Below are positions 46,196 to 61,100 of a stretch of DNA of 64,000 nucleotides, one piece after another. Source of the DNA: Spisula solida (Eukaryota; Mollusca; Bivalvia; Venerida; Mactridae); NCBI GenBank assembly GCA_947247005.1, contig OX365947.1:37838760-37902759 (forward strand). The letters run 5' to 3'. The notes under the pieces are model-generated. The model was not told the DNA's origin, did no database searches, and worked only from the letters and a program-made list of their open reading frames with translations. The position numbers and the translations under genes are program-made. Each line of letters opens with the position of its first letter. Position 1 is the first letter of the stretch.

Positions 46196-49100
46196 CTGCA
46201 AATAAAACATGATCGTTTTAGTATGTTTATGTCTTAAGCCTAGGTTCCACTGAGGAATTCCACATCGGCGATGTTCTCCCGATTTATTCTCATATCACCT
46301 TCCTTCCGATATCACAAACTATCCCATGACTTCCCCGAAGATTCCCCTAGACCCCCGATGTCCTGATAGCTCATTAATTTCCATCGGGAGTACATCGCCG
46401 AGGCAAAAGTGCTCAGTGTGACCTGGGCTTAAGATACACAGATTAAAAAGGTGAATTTGAGCATGGTTCATTTCAGATCAATAACAAGGTCACTAAGTCA
46501 AATCATAGGAAAACATTTTGTATACTGTAGAAGCTGTAATTCAGATCACCATAGGGACCTGCATACACTACTTAGACAGTTGAGCGACATAGGGCCCTTT
46601 GGGGCTGGTTATTATCAATTATTATTATTATATCATATGATTATACATTGGCATAAAATGAGTAGCAAGAAAAATTATAGAACATTCATTTTAAATATTC
46701 ATGTATATAATCACAATCGTTATGGTCTATGGTTATGGGTCTGCCCAGCAAGGATCGTGATTGATTCAGTATCTTATAGCGAGAGGAAGATCACGGATGC
46801 CTATCCCAGCATTTGTTTAGACATGGGCATGGCACATGGACGTGGAGAGAAAAACTTTGGCCTTCGTAAGCCAGCTGGCTTCCTCGCATACACATTACAT
46901 ACATTCTTCTAGGGGTGCAATTATTTTAGACGTACAGGTGGGTTGCTCAAAACATAAAACATAGGATAATACCTATAGTTTATTGAACATGCGATTTGTG
47001 TGATGCGCCATTAGTTACATTGCTATTAATAACTAGAAGTCAGAGTAAAACAAGAAACAAACCTCAATAAGCAACAAGATGATGCCTATAGCAATTGCTG
47101 CTGTCTCATATTTCTTCAAAAAGTCTTTGAATGCTTGGTAACATCCCTGAAAATAGATGTAATTGTATACAGTTATTTTGTACGTACCTTAATTAGTTTG
47201 TGGTACGACTTCAAGTGTACCAGTATCACAACTTTGCATAATGCATGTACAATGTACTGCACGTCAGATTCCTCGCATCATGCGTGAGTCTCGCATGTTG
47301 CAGACTTTATTCCCTTACACACGCAAATTGATAAAATACTACGCATTTGAAAACATCATTAAGCATGATTATTTGTATTTATTTATTTACAGAAGGCCAG
47401 AATGCACCAAGGAAGAAATCAACATCATCATCTATCCTTGATGAGACAAAAAGATTATATTAGGTCAGACAGGGAAGGCAGCACTCAACTAAACCAGCCG
47501 AACACAGAAAACATTAAAAACACACAAAGTACAATGCCCAACTGAACAAGCGCAGATTCGCCCAAGTCCAAGCTGTCGAAAAGTATAATAAATTATAACA
47601 AGCTGAATGACCCAGTAGAAAAGATTCAGCAAACAAAGGCGGAATGCCCACGCCGAATGACCCAGTTACAACAGTAAAACTGCTGAACTTCATAGTTTTA
47701 GCAGCCTTTAGTCTCAAAAGTTAAACGTTGAAAGGCCCGTATAGTCGGATGACCTACTTTCAAAATGACGTAATCGAACAAATCGAGATATTACGTAATG
47801 AACAAGTCATTAAGAATTGCAAGCAATACAGAAGTCCCCTACCGGTGCACTTAGTGCGCCTTGACTGTGGACGTAAGAAGACAACTTATCTTCCCTGATA
47901 TTGTGTATACAGAGCTCCAGCAGAAATATCGACATGGCTCTTCCCGGTTGAGGTTAGCTCCAGAGGCTTCTCAGCAAACCCATTGTGGTGAATGTTCAGT
48001 ACCATATGCATCACAGGGGCATGGAGGAGAAGTACGGTATATGATACCAAACATGTACTTACTGTGCTTTGGAAGCCACTTGTCAAGTTTTCACAGGTTG
48101 CGTCTGAGCCGGTTTTATAGTTATCCTCTGTTGCCGCTGTACAACAACTGTACGGAACTTTTGTTGATGGAGAAGTGTCTGTAACCCATTTGGTACTGGC
48201 GAACTCATTCTGGTTATTTGTACCCACTGCATCTACTCCACAACAATCAAACTGTAAGTATAACCAACATAATAACCAAACAGTCTTACACACCATTCCT
48301 GTATAACCAACATAATAACCAAACAGTCATACAAACTATTTCTGTATAACCAACATAATAACCAAACAGTCATACACACCATTCCTGTATAATCAACATA
48401 ATAACCAAACAGTCATACACACCATTCCTGTATAACCAACATAATAACCAAACAGTCATACAAACAATTTCTGTATAACCAACATAATAACCAAACAGTC
48501 ATACACACCATTCCTGTATAACCAACATAATAACCAAACAGTCATACAAACAATTCCTGTATAATCAACATAATAACCAAACAGGCATACACACCATTCC
48601 TGTATAATCAACATAATAACCAAACAGTCATACACACCATTCCTGTATAACCAACATAATAACCAAACAGTCATACAAACAATTTCTGTATAACCAACAT
48701 AATAACCAAACAGTCATACACACCATTCCTGTATAACCAACATAATAACCAAACAGTCATACAAACAATTTCTGTATAACCAACATAATAACAAAACAGT
48801 CATACACACAATTCCTGTATAACCAACATAATAACCAAACAGTCATACAAACAATTCCTGTATAACCAACATAATAACCAAACAGGCATACACACCATTC
48901 CTGTATAATCAACATAATAACCAAACAGTCATACACACAATTCCTGTATTATCAACATAATAACCAAACAGGCATACAAACAATTCCTGTATAACCAACA
49001 TAATAACCAAACAGGCATACACACCATTCCTGTACAATCAACATAATAACCAAACAGGCATACACACCATTCCTGTATAACCAACATAATAACCAAACAG

Positions 49101-52100
49101 GCATACACACCATTCCTGTATAATCAACATAATAACCAAACAGTCATACAAACAATTCCTGTATAACCAACATAATAACCAAACAGTCATACAAACAATT
49201 CCTGTATAACCAACATAATAACCAAACAGTCATACAAACAATTCCTGTATAACCAACATAATAACCAAACAGGCATACACACCATTCCAGTACAATCAAC
49301 ATAATAACCAAACAGTCATACACACCATTCCTGTATAATCAACATAATAACCAAACAGTCATACAAACAATTCCTGTATAATCAACATAATAACCAAACA
49401 GGCATACACACCATTCCTATATAACCAACATAAAAACCAAACAGGCATACACACCATTCCTGTATAATCAACATAATAACCAAACAGTCATACAAATAAT
49501 TCCTGTATAACCAACATAATAACCAAACAGTCATACAAACAATTCCTGTAAAACCAACATAATAACCAAACAGTCATACAAACAATTCCTGTATAACCAA
49601 CATGATAACCAAACAGGCATACACACCATTCCTGTATAATCAACATAATAACCAAACAGTCATACAAACATTTCCTGTATAACCAACATAATAACCAAAC
49701 AGTCATACAAACAATTCCTGTATAACCAACATGATAACCAAACAGTCATACACACCATTCCTGTATAATCAACATAACAACCAAACAGTTATACAAACAA
49801 TATCTGTATAATCAACATAATAACCAAACAGTCATACAAACAATTCCTGTACAATCAACGTAATAAGCAAACAGGCATACACACCATTCCTGTAAAATCA
49901 ACATAATACCCAAACAGTCATACACAACATTCCTGTATAACCAACATGATAACCAAACAGTCATACACACCATTCTTGTATAACCAACATAATAACCAAA
50001 CAGTCATACAAACAATTCCTGTATGACCAACATAATAACCAAACAGTCATACAAACAATTCCTGTGCAACCAACATAATAACCAAACAGTCATATTGTAT
50101 ACAAATACTTCCTGTATAACCAACATAATAACCAAACAGTCATACACACAATTCCTGTATAACCAACATTATAACCAAACAGTCATACAAACAATTCCTG
50201 TATAATCAACATAATAACCAAACAGGCATACACATCATTTCTGTATAATCAACATAATAACCAAACAGGCATACACATAATTCCTGTATAATCAACATAA
50301 TAACCAAACAGGCATACACACCATTCCTGTATAATCAACATAATAACCAAACAGGCATACACACCATTCCTGTATAATCAACATAATAACCAAACAGTCA
50401 TACAAACAATTCCTGTATAACCAACATAATAACCAAACAGTCATACAAACAATTCCTGTATAACCAACATAATAACCAAACAGTCATACAAACAATTCTT
50501 GTATAACCAACATAATAACCAAACAGGCATACACACCATTCCAGTACAATCAACATAATAACCAAACAGTCATACACACCATTCCTGTATAATCAACATA
50601 ATAACCAAACAGTCATATACACCATTCCTGTTCAATCAACATAATACCCAAACAGGCATACACACAATTCTTGTATAACCAACATAATAACCAAACAGGC
50701 ATACACACCATTCCTGTTCAATCAACATAATACCCAAACAGGCATACACACAATTCCTGTATAACCAACATAATAACCAAACAGTCATACACACCATTCC
50801 TGTATAACCAACATAATAACCAAACAGTCATACAAACAATTCCTGTATAATCAACATAATAACCAAACAGGCATACACTATTCCTGTTCAATCAACATAA
50901 TACCCAAACAGGCATACACACAATTCCTGTATAACCAACATAATAACCAAACAGTCATACACACCATTCCTGTATAACCAACATAATAACCAAACAGTCA
51001 TATACACCATTCCTGTTCAATCAACATAATACCCAAACAGGCATACACACAATTCCTGTATAACCAACATAATAACCAAACAGGCATACACACCATTCCT
51101 GTTCAATCAACATAATACCCAAACAGGCATACACACAATTCCTGTATAACCAACATAATAACCAAACAGTCATACACACCATTCCTGTACAATCAACATA
51201 ATAACCAAACAGTCATACACACCATTCCTGTATTATCAACATAATAACCAAACAGGCATACAAACAATTCCTGTATAACCAACATAATAACCAAACAGGC
51301 ATACACACCATTCCTGTACAATCAACATAATAACCAAACAGGCATACACACCATTCCTGTATAACCAACATAATAACCAAACAGTCATACAAACAATTCC
51401 TGTATAACCAACATAATAACCAAACAGGCATACACACCATTCCAGTACAATCAACATAATAACCAAACAGTCATACACACCATTCCTGTATAATCAACAT
51501 AATAACCAAACAGTCATACAAACAATTCCTGTATAATCAACATAATAACCAAACAGGCATACACACCATTCCTATATAACCAACATAAAAACCAAACAGT
51601 CATACACACCATTCCTGTATAATCAACATAACAACCAAACAGTTATACAAACAATATCTGTATAATCAACATAATAACCAAACAGTCATACAAACAATTC
51701 CTGTACAATCAACGTAATAAGCAAACAGGCATACACACCATTCCTGTATAATCAACATAATACCCAAACAGTCATACACACCATTCCTGTATAACCAACA
51801 TGATAACCAAACAGTCATACACACCATTCTTGTATAACCAACATAATAACCAAACAGTCATACAAACAATTCCTGTATAACCAACATAATAACCAAACAG
51901 TCATACAAACAATTCCTGTATGACCAACATAATAACCAAACAGTCATACAAACAATTCCTGTGCAACCAACATAATAACCAAACAGTCATATTGTATACA
52001 AATACTTCCTGTATAACCAACATAATAACCAAACAGTCATACACACAATTCCTGTATAACCAACATTATAACCAAACAGTCATACAAACAATTCCTGTAT

Positions 52101-55100
52101 AATCAACATAATAACCAAACAGGCATACACACCATTCCTATATAACCAACATAAAAACCAAACAGGCATACACACCATTCCTGTATAATCAACATAATAA
52201 CCAAACAGTCATACAAATAATTCCTGTATAACCAACATAATAACCAAACAGTCATACAAACAATTCCTGTAAAACCAACATAATAACCAAACAGTCATAC
52301 AAACAATTCCTGTATAACCAACATGATAACCAAACAGGCATACACACCATTCCTGTATAATCAACATAATAACCAAACAGTCATACAAACATTTCCTGTA
52401 TAACCAACATAATAACCAAACAGTCATACAAACAATTCCTGTATAACCAACATGATAACCAAACAGTCATACACACCATTCCTGTATAATCAACATAACA
52501 ACCAAACAGTTATACAAACAATATCTGTATAATCAACATAATAACCAAACAGTCATACAAACAATTCCTGTACAATCAACGTAATAAGCAAACAGGCATA
52601 CACACCATTCCTGTAAAATCAACATAATACCCAAACAGTCATACACAACATTCCTGTATAACCAACATGATAACCAAACAGTCATACACACCATTCTTGT
52701 ATAACCAACATAATAACCAAACAGTCATACAAACAATTCCTGTATGACCAACATAATAACCAAACAGTCATACAAACAATTCCTGTGCAACCAACATAAT
52801 AACCAAACAGTCATATTGTATACAAATACTTCCTGTATAACCAACATAATAACCAAACAGTCATACACACAATTCCTGTATAACCAACATTATAACCAAA
52901 CAGTCATACAAACAATTCCTGTATAATCAACATAATAACCAAACAGGCATACACATCATTTCTGTATAATCAACATAATAACCAAACAGGCATACACATA
53001 ATTCCTGTATAATCAACATAATAACCAAACAGGCATACACACCATTCCTGTATAATCAACATAATAACCAAACAGGCATACACACCATTCCTGTATAATC
53101 AACATAATAACCAAACAGTCATACAAACAATTCCTGTATAACCAACATAATAACCAAACAGTCATACAAACAATTCCTGTATAACCAACATAATAACCAA
53201 ACAGTCATACAAACAATTCTTGTATAACCAACATAATAACCAAACAGGCATACACACCATTCCAGTACAATCAACATAATAACCAAACAGTCATACACAC
53301 CATTCCTGTATAATCAACATAATAACCAAACAGTCATATACACCATTCCTGTTCAATCAACATAATACCCAAACAGGCATACACACAATTCTTGTATAAC
53401 CAACATAATAACCAAACAGGCATACACACCATTCCTGTTCAATCAACATAATACCCAAACAGGCATACACACAATTCCTGTATAACCAACATAATAACCA
53501 AACAGTCATACACACCATTCCTGTATAACCAACATAATAACCAAACAGTCATACAAAGAATTCCTGTATAATCAACATAATAACCAAACAGGCATACACT
53601 ATTCCTGTTCAATCAACATAATACCCAAACAGGCATACACACAATTCCTGTATAACCAACATAATAACCAAACAGTCATACACACCATTCCTGTATAACC
53701 AACATAATAACCAAACAGTCATATACACCATTCCTGTTCAATCAACATAATACCCAAACAGGCATACACACAATTCCTGTATAACCAACATAATAACCAA
53801 ACAGGCATACACACCATTCCTGTTCAATCAACATAATACCCAAACAGGCATACACACAATTCCTGTATAACCAACATAATAACCAAACAGTCATACACAC
53901 CATTCCTGTACAATCAACATAATAACCAAACAGTCATACACACCATTCCTGTATTATCAACATAATAACCAAACAGGCATACAAACAATTCCTGTATAAC
54001 CAACATAATAACCAAACAGGCATACACACCATTCCTGTACAATCAACATAATAACCAAACAGGCATACACACCATTCCTGTATAACCAACATAATAACCA
54101 AACAGTCATACAAACAATTCCTGTATAACCAACATAATAACCAAACAGGCATACACACCATTCCAGTACAATCAACATAATAACCAAACAGTCATACACA
54201 CCATTCCTGTATAATCAACATAATAACCAAACAGTCATACAAACAATTCCTGTATAATCAACATAATAACCAAACAGGCATACACACCATTCCTGTATAA
54301 TCAACATAATAACCAAACTGTCATACACACCATTCCTGTATTATCAACATAATAACCAAACAGGCATACAAACAATTCCTGTATAACCAACATAATAACC
54401 AAACAGGCATACACACCATTCCTGTACAATCAACATAATAACCAAACAGGCATACACACCATTCCTGTATAACCAACATAATAACCAAACAGTCATACAA
54501 ACAATTCCTGTATAACCAACATAATAACCAAACAGGCATACACACCATTCCAGTACAATCAACATAATAACCAAACAGTCATACACACCATTCCTGTATA
54601 ATCAACATAATAACCAAACAGTCATACAAACAATTCCTGTATAATCAACATAATAACCAAACAGGCATACACACCATTTCTATATAACCAACATAAAAAC
54701 CAAACAGGCATACACACCATTCCTGTATAATCAACATAATAACCAAACAGTCATACAAATAATTCCTGTATAACCAACATAATAACCAAACAGTCATACA
54801 AACAATTCCTGTAAAACCAACATAATAACCAAACAGTCATACAAACAATTCCTGTATAACCAACATGATAACCAAACAGGCATACACACCATTCCTGTAT
54901 AATCAAAATAATAACCAAACAGTCATACAAACATTTCCTGTATAACCAACATAATAACCAAACAGTCATACAAACAATTCCTGTATAACCAACATGATAA
55001 CCAAACAGTCATACACACCATTCCTGTATAATCAACATAACAACCAAACAGTTATACAAACAATATCTGTATAATCAACATAATAACCAAACAGTCATAC

Positions 55101-58100
55101 AAACAATTCCTGTACAATCAACGTAATAAGCAAACAGGCATACACACCATTCCTGTATAATCAACATAATACCCAAACAGTCATACACACCATTCCTGTA
55201 TAATCAACATAATAACCAAACAGTCATACAAACAATTCCTGTATAATCAACATAATAACCAAACAGGCATACACACCATTCCTGTATAATCAACATAATA
55301 ACCAAACAGTCATACAAATAATTCCTGTATCACCAACATAATAACCAAACAGTCATACAAACAATTCCTGTAAAACCAACATAATAACCAAACAGTCATA
55401 CAAACAATTCCTGTATAACCAACATGATAACCAAACAGGCATACACACCATTCCTGTATAATCAACATAATAACCAAACAGTCATACAAACATTTCCTGT
55501 ATAACCAACATATTAACCAAACAGTCATACAAACAATTCCTGTATAACCAACATGATAACCAAACAGTCATACACACCATTCCTGTATAATCAACATAAC
55601 AACCAAACAGTTATACAAACAATATCTGTATAATCAACATAATAACCAAACAGTCATACAAACAATTCCTGTACAATCAACGTAATAAGCAAACAGGCAT
55701 ACACACCATTCCTGTATAATCAACATAATACCCAAACAGTCATACACACCATTCCTGTATAACCAACATGATAACCAAACAGTCATACACACCATTCTTG
55801 TATAACCAACATAATAACCAAACAGTGTTACAAACAATTCCTGTATAACCAACATAATAACCAAACAGTCATACAAACAATTCCTATATGACCAACATAA
55901 TAACCAAACAGTCATACAAACAATTCCTGTGCAGCCAACATAATAACCAAACAGTCATATTGTATACAAATACTTCCTGTATAACCAACATAATAACCAA
56001 ACAGTCATACACACAATTCCTGTATAACCAACATTATAACCAAACAGTCATACAAACAATTCCTGTATAATCAACATAATAACCAAACAGGCATACACAT
56101 CATTTCTGTATAATCAACATAATAACCAAACAGGCATACACATCATTCCTGTATAATCAACATAATAACCAAACAGGCATACACACCATTCCTGTATAAT
56201 CAACATAATAACCAAACAGGCATACACACCATTCCTGTATAATCAACATAATAACCAAACAGTCATACAAACAATTCCTGTATAACCAACATAATAACCA
56301 AACAGTCATACAAACAATTCCTGTATAACCAACATAATAACCAAACAGTCATACAAACAATTCTTGTATAACCAACATAATAACCAAACAGGCATACACA
56401 CCATTCCAGTACAATCAACATAATAACCGAACAGTCATACACACCATTCCTGTATAATCAACATAATAACCAAACAGTCATATACACCATTCCTGTTCAA
56501 TCAACATAATACCCAAACAGGCATACACACAATTCCTGTATAACCAACATAATAACCAAACAGGCATACACACCATTCCTGTTCAATCAACATAATACCC
56601 AAACAGGCATACACACAATTCCTGTATAACCAACATAATAACCAAACAGTCATACACACCATTCCTGTATAACCAACATAATAACCAAACAGTCATACAA
56701 ACAATTCCTGTATAACCAACATAATAACCAAACAGTCATACAAACATTTCCTGTATAACCAACACAATAACCAAACAGTCATACAAACATTTCCTGTATA
56801 ATCAACATAATAACCAAACAGTTATACACACAATTCCTGTATAACCAACATAATAACCAAACAGTCATACAAACAATTCCTGTATAACCAACATAATAAC
56901 CAAACAATCATATAAACATTTCCTGTATAATCAACATAATAACCAAACAGTCATACACACAATTCCTATATAACCAACATAATAACCAAACAGTCATACA
57001 CATCATTTCCTGTATAACCAACATAATAACCTAACAGTCATACAAACATTTCCTGTATAATCAACTCAATAACCAAACAGTCATATAAACATTTCCTGTA
57101 TAACCAACATAATAACCAAACAGTCATACACACAATTCCTGTATAACCAACATAATAACCAAACAGTCATACAAATAATGCCTGTATAATCAACATCACT
57201 TAACAACGATAGAGTTAGTGAGTTATTATACTTGCATAACTTGCAATAACACCTGCCGTTTATCAGAACACCGAAGGGTTCCCAAAAGCAAAATTCGCAA
57301 AATCATATAGTTCGGCATGTTTTCGCGATGTACTGAAACCATTCCATGTTCTTCCTATACATGTATGGAAGCCTTCAGGTTACGTCGGGACCAAAATCTT
57401 TCCAAAGTATACTAATTATCGAATGTATAAAATACAGTATATCTTTACCCCGATAAACAGAAGGTCCCAACCAACAGAAACATCGTTTGTAGAAGAAACA
57501 CCTTCATATTTCTTCATAGCTTCATTCATCTCATCTTTAACAGCATTTTCCACCTGTCAAATCATAATCATACTTGATTAGTTCATATACAATTAAAGTT
57601 CATCGTATGACAACGATAATATAACAAGAGCATCGCCTATGAGTGCTTGACGCTCGATTTTCTCTTAATTAATAGTACCTTTGTCCATCTGTGAGTGAAA
57701 ATTCTTAGAGTAACGAGGACAGGTAACTCTTTAATATAGGTAGACCACCTTGTGGTGATGAATAACTATGTCAAGTTTCAAGTGGATAATTTCAAAATGA
57801 GAAAAGGGTATAACAACTCTTATACATGAGCCAGTCTCCAGGAAAACCTGCTATAATGACATTATGTAATTACCATTATGTAACAAGGTTTGAAAAGGCT
57901 CTAATATAAGAAAAAAATACATATCCATTCATTCTATTTTATGTAGTTTACTCATATAGTACTATACCTTAGCTTTAAATTTTCCCATTAATTGAGTCGA
58001 AATCACATACTTCGTTGCTATGGTGACCAATTTCGGAAAAGTACTCATAGTGAGAAAAACGAGGAGTCAGTTGTTTAAAACAATAGTAGACTTTCTCTGA

Positions 58101-61100
58101 ATGCGAACAATTTTGATTTTGGTAAATATTTAAAAAAATAAAAGATACTGCTTAAATTTGATACCATTTTGAACAATTTATGTCAAGAATTGATCAAATG
58201 GTGTAATTATGAAATACGTGTTATAGTTACGTCAATTAACGTTTGAATGACGTTTGCGACGTCACACAAAAAAGCTTCGAAAGGGGTTACTACACAAACA
58301 GCTGTAACTTCCTTAAAAAGCAAGATATTAACACAATTTCTTTTGTATTTTGCTTTATTAAGATTATTCTTTCAAGCTATGGAAAATCTCAAAATAAATA
58401 TTTTTGTCAAAATAGCAGGTTTTCCTGGAGACTGGCTCACATGTAAAACGCTGGATAGTTCTGTTTCCTCTTGTCAGTAGATGTAGGTCAACACATTCAA
58501 CAATTGCATTGACTACAAGTGGAAAGCTTTGATAGTTTTAAGAAAATTCCGTTTTTAAAATCATGTTTGTGCTTAAATGCCCGGAAATAGGGAACAACAG
58601 GATATTGCATACGCAGAATAATAGCACGCGTACATACCTTGTCTTTCATTATAAACCACAGAGCAACACCAGCCAGTTGTATAATCAGAATCAGTATCAC
58701 AACAATCGCATACTGAAATACAAAAACAACATTTATCACATAACCTGTGGTCCAGGAGTGCCGTAAAGCCGTGACGTAAATATCGTTCGGCACTCCCAGA
58801 CCGTGCAATAATTATTTAAATTAGCTTGACGTGACGTTAGCCAATTCATGCATTGATCCGTCACTGACGTCAGAATAATATCAACGTCACCATGACGTCG
58901 CGCTCATTGTACCGCTAAATTTTGGCTGAAACATATGCAGCGCACATCATCCTTCTGAACAATATTAGGCGTTTTCTAAGGTTATGTGATAAATAGAATC
59001 TTACATTCGTGCTCATTACATACGAGTTTTATTAAACTCGTCGACAAAAACAATATGACACTCGGCAAAGCCTCGTGTCATATCATTTTGTCCACTCGTT
59101 TAATAAAACTCGTATGTAATGAGCACTCATGCAAGACCCTCTATATATCAACTATAATGTATGACTGTGTGTTTAAATTGAAAAGGACTTCAAGGTGCCT
59201 ACTATAACAATTGAACAATGATAACGAGAATTGTCACACGGTGTTCAAAAATACCCCCAAGCAACACCTTGCCACAGAAACCAAGTTTACGTGTAAGGTA
59301 AACAACCAGGTACAACTAGATACACACTACTTCATCTTCACTGAATATACCTGTACAGCACATTTCAACAAAATATCTCATTCCTAACAAAAGTTATCAA
59401 GCGAAACATATATTCTATTTTTCGTAAAAGTGACCTTGACCTCACAGTATTTATTCAAATACACCGCTTCTCAGTTCCGTCAGATAATTGTTCTGTTTTC
59501 ATATGGCTCTGGCGGAACTGAAAACCGATGTACATAACGCTCTGACGGAACTCAAGATGCATGCCATTTAAGTTTCGTCAGAGCGATACATCGGTTGTCA
59601 GTTCCGTTGGAACCATATGAAAGCAGAACCATTCTCTGACGAAACTGAGAATCGGTGTATCGGGATTCTTACCGTGCACATTCACTTATAAGATGATACA
59701 TATACAGCAAGTGTCATCACAATATCTCATTCCTAACAAATGTTATTGTCTTGAAACTTTTTTTCTATTTTAGTAACAGAGACATTGACATTGACCTGGA
59801 CCCAACCGATCCTCGAACTCTTTAGCGGCGTATTCACATAAGCTACCTATGTAGCAAGTTTCATCACAATATTTTATTCCAAACTAAAGTTATCATCTAG
59901 AAACCAAACAAACGGACCGATAGTTCACTCCTATATACCCTTAACTACGCTCTGTTGGGGTATAGTTAATTATAAAAGGTCGAGAAACTAGAATTGTTAG
60001 AATGCATTCACACAATACATATACATGTAAAGTGTAAAAAAGAAAGAGTAGTCATAACTGCTTTTTTAAATGTATATGGTATTAGACCTAGCTGACTCTA
60101 GAAACCAAATGTCACCCCTGTTTTCCAGTCTCTGTCAGTCACAATATACTAAGATTAATACAAATGATATGTACTTCAAGCGATCAATCAAGAAAATTCA
60201 TCGAAATGGTTATAACTTTCAAAATGTGATCTCATCTAATACACGTGTCAGTTGAAAATATTATCAGTCCAACAAACCGGACGCACATTTTATCAACTAC
60301 TCACACGTTCATGTACAAACACTTCAAGACGAAGAGCTTAGACTATTAATCATATTGCTTGACTGCAATGTATAACGGTAACGTTGGACTTGTTTCAAAG
60401 GTGTTATCAATAAAGCAACCATTATGACAACTTAAGACAGGGTTATTCAGGGTTTGAGTCATGTATTCAACAATGTATCAAACATATACAGCGACATGTG
60501 TCCCTAACGCGGTTTTGAGGAAATCATTTTCAACGAATATGAAATTGTTCCCCTGCAATGACAACTGCTACATATATGGTGGATATGACCGCATGGACCG
60601 ACGTCATTCACCGCTAGCAGGGTGGATGCCGAGAAAATAAAAAATAGTTTTAAAATACGCACGGTAACTTACCGTAACAAGAAGACACTTGTTTTTACAA
60701 CAGGCTCCGAACGCTCCTAGGCATGCAATGACGAGAATGAATGCTCCTGTACATATTACAAGTATAGATATACTGCTTGTCACGTTACCAAGCTTCAGGT
60801 TGCCATTCAATGACACTTCGTTCAATGTTGACGTCACTTGCTCCTTGTCGATGACGTCAGTGTCCACTTTCATAATGATACCAACAATCATTAGTCCTAA
60901 TCCCAGTAACTGAAATTACACATAAATATAATATAACAATCGTACAATAACTTCAATATAACACATCTACCATATACATGTATATGTCCTAGAGACATGT
61001 AGTTCTACATTCTATGTGGGTCCTTTAGTCTATATTCTACGTTACCCTTAGTCGCTACAGACATGAATTTCAATATTCTATGTGGGTCCTTTAGTCTACA

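Larger units (their letters stand above)
46196..47062 (-). other. tetraspanin intron 6
   Basis: Carries a 201-bp inverted-repeat element (46233-46433), a family A scrap (about 46465-46605) and a plus-strand open frame of 153 codons (46451-46912) that starts in that scrap and has no recognised domain. Codons near 46740-46910 are less AT-rich than their surroundings. Confidence 0.6.
58713..60672 (-). other. tetraspanin intron 2
   Basis: 1,960 bp containing element G copy 2 (58735-59143), a 202-bp foldback (59459-59660) and dispersed-repeat text at 59340-59960 (AAAAGTGACCTTGACCTCA, AACAAATGTTATTGTCTTGA). The rest is AT-rich and plain. Confidence 0.75.

Noticed and set aside
46451..46912. 153-codon plus-strand frame in intron 6
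   Set aside because: Starts within a family A fragment, has no recognisable domain, and lies antisense in an intron. I could not exclude an old exon remnant in its last 60 codons.
48255..57196. CRISPR-like array or a repeat protein gene
   Set aside because: The 43-bp units abut without unique spacers and the host is an animal. The open frames come from the unit, recur on both strands and break at unit variants.
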